64,000 nucleotides of DNA from Streptomyces hiroshimensis. GTDB taxonomy: Bacteria > Actinomycetota > Actinomycetes > Streptomycetales > Streptomycetaceae. The translations under genes and the position numbers were made by a program. Shown here piece after piece: positions 31,526 through 38,454 of the stretch. The stretch lies in the NCBI RefSeq assembly GCF_014650335.1, contig NZ_BMUT01000009.1, positions 254,889 to 318,888 of the forward strand, read 5' to 3'. Within the stretch, counting starts at the first letter, position 1; the number at the start of each line of letters is the position of its first letter. The notes under the pieces were generated by a model. The model worked only from the letters and a program-made list of their open reading frames with translations. It was not told the DNA's origin and made no database searches.

Positions 31526-31795
31526 ATGCACAACGTGGACCAGTGCCACGCGTCTCTCCGGAAAGGGGGCACGGCGACGCGTGACGTGAGCACAGGCGAG
31601 ATCCGTGTTCCGCTCGCCCTCTTCATCCGGGACGAGCAACAGGGCGCGGTCGAACTCGTGTTGAGCGGCATCGAAGCGGCCGGATTTCATGCCTTGATCG
31701 GAAACCTGCTCTCAGGCGGTACAGCCGCCGAAGGGACTCTCTTGTCAGCACGCCTGGCCGACGTCAATCGCCGCTCCTCGGGCGGTGGACTGTGA
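31526..31795 (+). CDS. Hypothetical protein, first gene of the small-ORF/methyltransferase operon
   Basis: 89 residues, soluble and mixed alpha/beta. It includes TRDVSTGEIRVPLALFIRDE and ELVLSGIEAAGFHALIGNLL, which look like a folded small domain rather than a leader peptide. I do not recognise a family. It overlaps the next ORF as GTGA (31792-31795), so it is translationally coupled into the cassette ending in the methyltransferase. ATG is preceded by a weak CAGGGG. Confidence 0.7.
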   Translation: MHNVDQCHASLRKGGTATRDVSTGEIRVPLALFIRDEQQGAVELVLSGIEAAGFHALIGNLLSGGTAAEGTLLSARLADVNRRSSGGGL

Positions 31796-31959
31796 CCAAG
31801 CACCCCGAGCAAACCGGAGACAAGACCATCCCCCTGGCGTCATGCCTGAAATGCACGGCGCTGGTGGTCAGGGGCGTAGCGGCGCGGCGACAGGGGCCGG
31901 ACGCGGTCAAGGCAATCGAAGCCCGGCGCCGTCAACACGTCAGCGAGGCACACCGATGA
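31792..31959 (+). CDS. Hypothetical 55-aa protein with a CxxC motif
   Basis: GTG start within a GTGA overlap and a stop within an ATGA overlap (31956-31959). The sequence contains LASCLKCTALVVRG, one possible metal-binding knuckle, followed by a basic helix (AIEARRRQHVSEAHR). Too short for family assignment. Coupling on both sides supports translation. Confidence 0.6.
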   Translation: MTKHPEQTGDKTIPLASCLKCTALVVRGVAARRQGPDAVKAIEARRRQHVSEAHR

Positions 31960-32276
31960 CCTCCCCCCGTCCGGCCTTCCCCCTCGCCCCGGGCCCTCTC
32001 GCCAACCGGCCCGGCGCAGGCCCCTGCTGCGCAGAGGCGAAACGGATCGTGGACCAGTACGCCGAGGCCTGGGCAAGAGGCGAGCGAGACGCGTACAGGC
32101 TCGGCCTGTCGCCGGCAGCGGCGCACCGCCGTTGGCCGGGCCACGGCGAGCCGGACCGCACTCGGCGCGCCCGCCCGGGCGGCACCACCCGCACGGCGGC
32201 GGGACCGTCCCGTGCCGATACAGCTGATCACCGGGCGGGATCGTCCCGCGCCCGTACACCGAAGGAGCGTCGATGA
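31956..32276 (+). CDS. Hypothetical 106-aa Arg/Pro-rich protein
   Basis: Starts in an ATGA overlap and ends in another (32273-32276). The first half has PCCAEAKRIVDQYAEAWARG, a helical segment after a Cys pair. The second half is Arg/Gly/Pro-rich and probably disordered. No family is recognised. It is kept because the four-nucleotide overlaps continue unbroken through it; the alternative is that only the upstream helix is functional. Confidence 0.55.
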   Translation: MTSPRPAFPLAPGPLANRPGAGPCCAEAKRIVDQYAEAWARGERDAYRLGLSPAAAHRRWPGHGEPDRTRRARPGGTTRTAAGPSRADTADHRAGSSRARTPKERR

Positions 32277-32410
32277 CGAAGCGATGGCACACCATGGCCG
32301 ACGGCGGTAACCCGCAGGACGACAGCGACAGCGGCAACAAGCACGGCGGCGCCGGCTCCGACGAGGGCGGTAACACGAATGACGGCAGCGGTCCGGCGGA
32401 CGGCAGCTGA
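32273..32410 (+). CDS. Putative RiPP precursor peptide, 45 aa, Asp/Gly/Asn/Ser-rich
   Basis: After MTKRWHTMADGG the peptide is almost wholly D, G, N and S, ending NDGSGPADGS. It has three Asp-Gly sites (residues 10-11, 37-38, 43-44) plus Asp-Ser and Asp-Glu steps, the preferred contexts for aspartimide formation. It has no Cys, so lanthionine chemistry is excluded. GAAGGAG precedes the ATG, the start overlaps the previous stop (ATGA) and the methyltransferase GTG follows directly after its stop. The position immediately before a protein-isoaspartate-methyltransferase homologue supports a substrate role; this is inference. Confidence 0.65.
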   Translation: MTKRWHTMADGGNPQDDSDSGNKHGGAGSDEGGNTNDGSGPADGS

Positions 32411-33604
32411 GTGAGCGCGCAGGAGCAGGCGATCGAGGAGGCGGGCCCCCGGCGGCTCGCCTCCGCTCTGATGGAATCGGGCGCCCTGACGCCCGACTGG
32501 CTGCCCGCGTTCGAAGCGGTCCGCCGGGACGGCTTCGTCCCTGACCGGCTGTGGCCCGGCCGGGCGAGCGGCACCGTTCAAGGCGACTGCATCGACCGGT
32601 CGGCGGACCCGGACGCGTGGTGGGACTCGGTCTACTCCGACATCCCCCTGACCACGCAATGGGACGACGGCTCGCACACGGGCACGGGCAAGGGACGTTC
32701 CCCCACGTCCTCGAACTCGATGCCGAAGATGGTGTTCTCCATGCTGGGCGCCCTGAGCGTGGAGCCGGGGAACGAGGTTCTTGAAGTCGGCACCGGGACG
32801 GGCTGGAACGCGGCGCTCCTCGCCCACCGCCTCGGGCCGGAGAACGTCGTCACCGTCGAGGTCGACCGGGCCGGCGCCGACGAGGCCCGGCGCCGGTTCG
32901 GGGCGTTCGGCCTCACGCCTCTCTCGGTCGTCGGCGACGGCGCCCAGGGGTACGAGCCGCGCGCACCGTACGACCGCATCATCGCCACCTGCTCGATCGC
33001 CGAGGTCCCGTACGCGTGGGTCGGGCAGTCGCGCCCCGGTGCGGTCATCGTCGCGCCGTGGGGCCCGGCATACGGCGGTCAGGGCATCGTCCGCCTGTCG
33101 GTCGCCGAGGACGGCAGGACGGCGAGCGGCCCGTTCGTGATGTCCTCCGCGTTCATGCGGCTGAGAGGCCAGCGCGAGACCTTCCCGCCCCGTGCCGCGT
33201 ACCCGGGTAGCGACCGGCCCGCATCCGGTTGCCGGAGGGTCTCACCCCTCTCACCCGACGACATGGGCGACTGGATCCACATGTTCACGATCGGGGTGTG
33301 CGCCCCGGGCCTCTTCTGCCGCGTGGAGAAGAGGGACGGTGGCGCCTACCGGCTGTGGCTGTTCGACATGGCGGTGACATCGTGGGCGACCGCGGACTAC
33401 GAGAAGGGCCGCACCGAGTTCGACGTGGCCGAGTCCGGCCCCCGCCGCCTGTGGGCCGAGGTCGAGCAGGTCATGGACTGGTGGTACGCGAACGGCCGCC
33501 CCGGCTTCGGGCGGTACGGGCTCACCGTCACGCCCGAGGGCCAGTCCGTCTGGCTGGACGCTCCGGAGAACGTGGTGCCGACGGTGAGGAGCAGCCTGGC
33601 TTGA
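32411..33604 (+). CDS. Protein-L-isoaspartate O-methyltransferase homologue with C-terminal extension (RiPP type)
   Basis: 397 residues, nearly twice a housekeeping PIMT (~210-230). Residues ~1-230 form the PIMT core: WLPAFEAVRRDGFVPDRLWP, SSNSMPKMVFSMLGAL, SAM motif I VLEVGTGTGWNAALLAHRLG, VVTVEVDRAGADEAR and IIATCSIAEVPYAW. The C-terminal ~170 residues, with WWYANGRPGFGRYGLTVTPE, occur in the methyltransferases of lanthipeptide, graspetide and imiditide clusters, where Asp carboxyls are methylated and collapse to aspartimide. No LanB/LanC, ATP-grasp or protease gene is adjacent. GTG start abuts the precursor stop codon. It is convergent with nnaR, 12 nt apart. Confidence 0.88.
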   Translation: MSAQEQAIEEAGPRRLASALMESGALTPDWLPAFEAVRRDGFVPDRLWPGRASGTVQGDCIDRSADPDAWWDSVYSDIPLTTQWDDGSHTGTGKGRSPTSSNSMPKMVFSMLGALSVEPGNEVLEVGTGTGWNAALLAHRLGPENVVTVEVDRAGADEARRRFGAFGLTPLSVVGDGAQGYEPRAPYDRIIATCSIAEVPYAWVGQSRPGAVIVAPWGPAYGGQGIVRLSVAEDGRTASGPFVMSSAFMRLRGQRETFPPRAAYPGSDRPASGCRRVSPLSPDDMGDWIHMFTIGVCAPGLFCRVEKRDGGAYRLWLFDMAVTSWATADYEKGRTEFDVAESGPRRLWAEVEQVMDWWYANGRPGFGRYGLTVTPEGQSVWLDAPENVVPTVRSSLA

Positions 33605-33616
33605 CCAAGGGCGGCG

Positions 33617-34774
33617 TCACCCCTCCACCACCAGCCGGTACCCCCGCTTCGGCACCGTCCGTATCAGGCCCGCATGCGCGCCCAGCGCACCCCGCAGCCG
33701 GCCCACCGCCGCCTCCACCGCGTGTTCGTCCGCCTGTGCGTCCGGCCAGACGCGGCGCAGGAGTTCGCTCCGGCTGAGGACCCGGCCCGGGTGTTCGGCG
33801 AGGGTGCGCAGGATCGCGGCCGGGAGCGGGGGGAGCCAGATGGGTTCGGTGCCGCCGCCGGCGATGAGGGCGGTGCCCTGGAGGACGAGGCCGTGGGGGC
33901 CGTCGCGCAGGACGCGGCGGTCGCGGGCCGGGAGGATCTGGGTCAGGGTGCGGACGAGGGCGCCGAGGCGGCCGCGTTCGGGCTGGACGGTGGGGACGCC
34001 GGCGTCTTCCAGGGGGCGGGCGCAGACGGAGCCGACGCACACGGGCAGGACGGGGCCCCGCAGCGCGTCGAGGAGCTGCGCCGCCAGGCCGGCCTCGCGC
34101 GCGCAGGCCAGGAAGAAGTCGATGGCCGGTGCGCTGGTGAAGGTCAGGGCGTGCACTTCGCGGCGTACGGTCTGCTCGACGAGGCGCCGGGCCGCGCCCG
34201 GGTCCTCGGGCCGCGTCCACCGGTACACCGGCACTTCGATGACCTCGGCGCCGCGTGCGCGCAGGGCGTCCGCGAAGCCCGGGAGGGGCGCGCCGTGCTC
34301 CTGGACGGCGATGCGGCGGCCGGTGAGCTCGCGGGCGAGGAGCCAGGCCAGGAGCTCGTCGCACGCTTCGGAGCCGGGGGAGTAGGTCTCCTCCAGGCCG
34401 CTGGCGCGTACGGCGCCGGTCGCCTTGGGGCCCCGGCTGAGGACTTCCGCGCCCCGGCAGGCCCCGGCGAGCCCCGCGGCGTGCCCCCAGCCCTCGGCGG
34501 CGCTCATCCAGCCGCGCCAGCCGACGCCGGTGGTGGCGACGACGTAGTCGAGCGGGGCGGTGAGACAGCGTTCGGTGGCGCGGCGCAGGGCCACGTCGTC
34601 GTCGAGGGGGACGATCCGCATCGTGGGGGCCTCGACGACCCTGGCTCCCCTGCGCCTGAGCAGGGCGGTCAGTTCGTCGCGCCGACGGTCCGCGGTGACG
34701 CCGACGACGTAGCCCGCGAGCGGGCCGGGGGCTGGGGGTGTGGGGGGAGAGGTGCCGGTTCCCATGGTGCGCAT
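33617..34774 (-). CDS. nnaR: NnaR-like nitrate-assimilation regulator (HemD-like domain plus winged helix)
   Basis: 385 residues. Residues ~20-275 form a uroporphyrinogen-III-synthase-like domain (LAGYVVGVTADRRRDELTAL, VVATTGVGWRGW, ALTFTSAPAIDFFL). Residues ~300-385 form an OmpR-type winged helix (LPAAILRTLAEHPGRVLSRS, ELLRRVWPDAQADEHAVEAA, IRTVPKRGYRLVV). This pairing is that of Streptomyces NnaR, which co-activates nitrate/nitrite genes. It is divergent from nasA, as expected. A second ATG at 34765 is an equally plausible start. A real HemD enzymatic role is less likely given the DNA-binding domain. Confidence 0.88.
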   Translation of the reverse strand: MRTMGTGTSPPTPPAPGPLAGYVVGVTADRRRDELTALLRRRGARVVEAPTMRIVPLDDDVALRRATERCLTAPLDYVVATTGVGWRGWMSAAEGWGHAAGLAGACRGAEVLSRGPKATGAVRASGLEETYSPGSEACDELLAWLLARELTGRRIAVQEHGAPLPGFADALRARGAEVIEVPVYRWTRPEDPGAARRLVEQTVRREVHALTFTSAPAIDFFLACAREAGLAAQLLDALRGPVLPVCVGSVCARPLEDAGVPTVQPERGRLGALVRTLTQILPARDRRVLRDGPHGLVLQGTALIAGGGTEPIWLPPLPAAILRTLAEHPGRVLSRSELLRRVWPDAQADEHAVEAAVGRLRGALGAHAGLIRTVPKRGYRLVVEG

Positions 34775-34957
34775 GTTCGGGCGACGGGGTTTCGGCGCCG
34801 TTGCGCGCCTGTCACGCGGGGGTAAGGGAAGACGTCCGGGAGGTTACGGCGCATGTCGTACGGCCGACATCGCCTGCCCGGCCGTGTGAACGGCATGTAC
34901 CGCGCGGGCAACATCGCCGACGCGGCTGCGTAACGCCCCGGCCCGATCCTCGGTGCC

Positions 34958-37153
34958 ATGACGACGACCGGCACCGACCCCGCCAGGGCCAGCGACCCCG
35001 CCAGGGCCGGCGACCCCGCCAGGTCCACCGCCACCCACTGCCCTTACTGCGCCCTGCAGTGCGGCATGCGGCTGCGGCCCCTGCCTGCCGGCGGGCCGGA
35101 GCCGGTCGAGGTCCTGGAGCGGCCGGACTTCCCCGTCAACCTCGGAGCCCTGTGCGGAAAGGGCCGGTCGGCCGCGGCCGTCCTGCGTCGCGGTGCCCGC
35201 CTCACCGAGCCCCTCGTCCGCGACGCCGGTGCCCGGGACAAGCCGCTCCGCCCCGCCTCCTGGGACGAGGCCCTCGACCGCGTGGCCGCAGGCCTCACGG
35301 CGGCCCGGCGGCAGTACGGCCCGGACGCCGTCGGCGTCTTCGGCGGCGGCGGGCTGACGAACGAGAAGGCCTACCTGCTGGGCAAGTTCGCACGCGTCGC
35401 CCTGCGCACGGCGAACATCGACTACAACGGCCGCTTCTGCATGTCGTCCGCGGCGGCCGCGCACCGCCGGGCGTTCGGCATCGACCGCGGCCTGCCGTTC
35501 CCGCTGGCGGACGTCGCCCGTACGGACTGCGTGATCCTGGTCGGCTCCAACCCGGCCGAGACGATGCCCCCGGCGCTGCGCCACTTCCGCGAGCTGCGCG
35601 AGAACGGCGGCCGGCTGATCGTCGTCGACCCGCGCCGTACGCGCACCGCCGAGCTGGCCGACCTGCACCTGCAGCCGCTCCCCGGCACCGATCTCGCGCT
35701 CGCCCTCGGCCTGCTGCACCTGCTGATCGCCGACGGCCGGCTCGACAAGGACTTCATCGCCCGCCGTACGACCGGCTTCGCGCAGGCCCGCGCCGCCGCC
35801 ATGGCGCACTGGCCGGAGCACGTGGAGCGGCTGACGGGCGTGCCGGTCGCCCGACTGGCCGCTGCAGCAGCCATGTTCGGGGACGCCGCGAAGGGCATGG
35901 TGCTGACCGCGCGCGGCCCCGAGCAGCAGAGCAAGGGCACGGACACCGTCAGCGCCTGGATCAACCTGTGCCTGGCGGCCGGCAAGGCGGGCCGCCCCGG
36001 GTCCGGCTACGGCTGCCTCACCGGCCAGGGCAACGGCCAGGGCGGCCGGGAGCACGGCCAGAAGGCCGACCAGCTGCCCGGCTACCGCTCCATCACCGAC
36101 CCCGCGGCCCGCGCCCACGTGGCCGCCGTGTGGGGCGTCGACCCCGCCGCCCTGCCCGGGCCGGGGCGCAGCGCCTACGAACTCCTCGACGGCCTCGGCC
36201 GCGACGGCGGCGCCCGCGCGCTGCTGCTCATGGGCTCGAACCCCGTGGTCTCGGCGCCCCGTGCGGCCCACGTGACCGAGCGGATCCGCGCGCTGGACTT
36301 CCTCGCCGTCAGCGACGTGGTCCTCTCCGAGACGGCCCACCTGGCCGACGTGGTCCTGCCGGCCACCCAGTGGGCGGAGGAGACCGGCACGACGACGAAC
36401 CTGGAGGGACGGGTGATCCTCCGCCGCAAGGCCGTCGACGCCCCGGAGGGCGTCCGCAGCGACCTCGCCGTCCTGCACGGGCTCGCCGCCCGGCTCGGCG
36501 TGCCCGGCGGCTTCCCCGAGGACCCGGAGGAGGTCTTCGAGGAGCTGCGGCGCGCCTCGGCGGGCGGGCAGGCGGACTACGCGGGCATCAGCTACGACCG
36601 CATCCGCGACGAGGACGGCGTGTTCTGGCCGTGCCCCGGCGAGGACCACCCCGGCACGCCCCGCCTCTTCCTGGACCGCTTCGCCACCCCCGACGGCCGG
36701 GCGCGCTTCGCCGCGGTGTCGCACCGGCCCGCCGCGGAGGAGCCCGACGGCGACTACCCGCTGTTCCTGACGACGGGCCGCGTCGTCTCCCAGTACCAGA
36801 GCGGCGCCCAGACCCGGCGCGTCGACGAGCTCAACCGGGCTGCGCCGGGCCCCTTCGTGGAGCTCCACCCCGCCCTCGCCCGCCGGCTCGGGGTGGGGGA
36901 GGGCGAGCTGCTGGCCGTCAGCAGCAGGCGCGGGCGGGCGGTCGCCCCGGCCCGCGTCACCGACACCATCCGGCCCGACACCGTCTTCATGCCCTTCCAC
37001 TGGGGCGGCGCGGGCCGCGCCAACTCCCTGACGAACCCGGCCCTCGACCCGGTCTCGCGCATGCCCGAGTTCAAGGTGTGCGCGGTGCGCGTCGAACGGG
37101 CCGCCTCCGCCTCTGCCGCTACGGAGACGGCCGCTACGGAGACGGAACGGTGA
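34958..37153 (+). CDS. nasA: Assimilatory nitrate reductase catalytic subunit
   Basis: 731 residues of the molybdopterin oxidoreductase family. The N-terminal [4Fe-4S] site is THCPYCALQCGM ... GALCGKG, followed by GVFGGGGLTNEKAYLLGKFA, NGRFCMSSAAAAHRRAFGID, VGSNPAETMPP and RGPEQQSKGTDTVSAWINLC. The Cys in FCMSS is consistent with Nas/Nap-type Mo ligation. A C-terminal molydop-binding domain (LFLTTGRVVSQYQSGAQTRR, MPFHWGG) ends the protein. It reduces nitrate to nitrite in the cytoplasm. The stop overlaps the next GTG, so it is the first gene of the nas/nir operon. Upstream DNA has GTTAC at 34843 but no complete GlnR box that I could confirm. Confidence 0.95.
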   Translation: MTTTGTDPARASDPARAGDPARSTATHCPYCALQCGMRLRPLPAGGPEPVEVLERPDFPVNLGALCGKGRSAAAVLRRGARLTEPLVRDAGARDKPLRPASWDEALDRVAAGLTAARRQYGPDAVGVFGGGGLTNEKAYLLGKFARVALRTANIDYNGRFCMSSAAAAHRRAFGIDRGLPFPLADVARTDCVILVGSNPAETMPPALRHFRELRENGGRLIVVDPRRTRTAELADLHLQPLPGTDLALALGLLHLLIADGRLDKDFIARRTTGFAQARAAAMAHWPEHVERLTGVPVARLAAAAAMFGDAAKGMVLTARGPEQQSKGTDTVSAWINLCLAAGKAGRPGSGYGCLTGQGNGQGGREHGQKADQLPGYRSITDPAARAHVAAVWGVDPAALPGPGRSAYELLDGLGRDGGARALLLMGSNPVVSAPRAAHVTERIRALDFLAVSDVVLSETAHLADVVLPATQWAEETGTTTNLEGRVILRRKAVDAPEGVRSDLAVLHGLAARLGVPGGFPEDPEEVFEELRRASAGGQADYAGISYDRIRDEDGVFWPCPGEDHPGTPRLFLDRFATPDGRARFAAVSHRPAAEEPDGDYPLFLTTGRVVSQYQSGAQTRRVDELNRAAPGPFVELHPALARRLGVGEGELLAVSSRRGRAVAPARVTDTIRPDTVFMPFHWGGAGRANSLTNPALDPVSRMPEFKVCAVRVERAASASAATETAATETER

Positions 37154-38454
37154 CGCGCCGGATCGCCGTCGTCGGCGCGGGCATGGCCGCGGCCCGGTTC
37201 GCCGAGCGGTTCCGGCTCCTCGGCGGTGACGCGGAGGTGACGCTGTACGGAGCCGAGCCGTGCGCCCCGTACAACCGGGTGCTGCTCGCCGACGCCCTCA
37301 CGGGGCGGTACGCCACGGACGACCTGACGTCCGACCTGGCGCTCGACCTGACGCTGCCGTCCGGCGACGCCCGGCTGCGGACGGACTGCGCGGTGACGGG
37401 GCTCGACACCGTCGCCCACACCCTGCGGCTGGCGGACGGCGAACAAGTCCCGTACGACGAGCTCGTCCTGGCGACCGGCGCCGAGCCGGTGCTGCCGCCG
37501 GTCGACGGGCTGTGCGGTCCCGGCGGCCGCCCGCGCCCCGGGGTGCACGTGCTGCGGACCGCCGCCGACTGCCGCGGCCTGGCCGGCGCGGCCGCACACG
37601 CCCGCCGCGCCGTGGTGATCGGCGGCGGCGTGCTCGGGGTGAGCGCGGCCCGCGCCCTGGCCGCCCGGGGCCTGCCGGTGACGCTCGTCCACCGGGCCGG
37701 CCACCTCGTCGAACGCGACCTGGACGGCGCGGCGGGCGAGATCCTGCGCCGGGGCCTCGCGGAGCTGGGCGTCGAGGTCCGTACGGGCAGCGTGGCGCGG
37801 GAGGTGCGAGCCGGCACCCCGGTCGGCGCCGGACGTACGGGCTTCCCGCCCCCCTCCGCATTCCCCTCCACCGCCCCGAGCGCCGTCGCCGCCGTCCGGC
37901 TCGCCGACGACCACGTGCTCGACGCCGACCTCGTCGTCGCCGCCTGCGGCGTCGCGCCCCGCACCGCGCTCGCCCGCACCGCCGGCCTGCCCGTGCGCAC
38001 CGGAGTCGTCGTCGACGACCGGCTCTCCTGCGCCCCGGACGCGTACGCGATCGGCGACTGCGCCGAGCACCGCGGCACCGTCCACGGCACGGCCGTCGCC
38101 GCCTGGGACCAGGCCGACGTGCTGGCCGCCCGGCTCTCCGGCGCCGCCCCGGACGCCGTGTACCGCGGCTCGCGCCCGTACACCCGGCTGACGGCCGGAC
38201 CCCTGGCGTACGCGGCGTTCGGCGAGACCGGACCCGAGGACCCCGGGCCCGGGACCCCGGGGGTCGACGTCCTGCGGCTCGCCGACGCGACCCGCGGCTC
38301 GTACAAGAAGCTCCTGCTGCGCGGCGACCGGATCGTCGGCGGCATCCTCCTCGGCGACCCGGCTGCGGCCGCCGCCCTGATCCGCGCCTACGAGCGGGAC
38401 GAACCCGTAGTCACGGATCCCCTGTACCTGCTCACGGCCCAAGGAGCCTGCTGA
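37150..38454 (+). CDS. FAD-dependent reductase, electron-transfer partner of nitrate/nitrite reductase
   Basis: 434 residues. RIAVVGAGMAAARFAERFRL binds FAD, VVIGGGVLGVSAARALAARG binds NAD(P) and AYAIGDCAEHRG is the second FAD motif. The fold is the pyridine-nucleotide-disulphide (rubredoxin-reductase/NirB-N) type. It resembles the N-terminal half of the next gene product without the ferredoxin-like and siroheme domains. GTG start inside a GTGA overlap with nasA, and its stop overlaps the nirB start by 1 nt (TGATG). It probably passes NAD(P)H electrons to NasA. Confidence 0.9.
   Translation: MTRRIAVVGAGMAAARFAERFRLLGGDAEVTLYGAEPCAPYNRVLLADALTGRYATDDLTSDLALDLTLPSGDARLRTDCAVTGLDTVAHTLRLADGEQVPYDELVLATGAEPVLPPVDGLCGPGGRPRPGVHVLRTAADCRGLAGAAAHARRAVVIGGGVLGVSAARALAARGLPVTLVHRAGHLVERDLDGAAGEILRRGLAELGVEVRTGSVAREVRAGTPVGAGRTGFPPPSAFPSTAPSAVAAVRLADDHVLDADLVVAACGVAPRTALARTAGLPVRTGVVVDDRLSCAPDAYAIGDCAEHRGTVHGTAVAAWDQADVLAARLSGAAPDAVYRGSRPYTRLTAGPLAYAAFGETGPEDPGPGTPGVDVLRLADATRGSYKKLLLRGDRIVGGILLGDPAAAAALIRAYERDEPVVTDPLYLLTAQGAC

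Noticed and set aside
33617..34774. Enzymatic uroporphyrinogen-III synthase for siroheme supply
   Set aside because: The C-terminal winged helix and position divergent from nasA fit the NnaR regulator better than a biosynthetic HemD.
34775..34957. GlnR box upstream of nasA
   Set aside because: GTTAC- and TGAAC-like fragments are present, but no pair fits the GlnR a/b-site spacing convincingly by eye. A motif scan would be needed.
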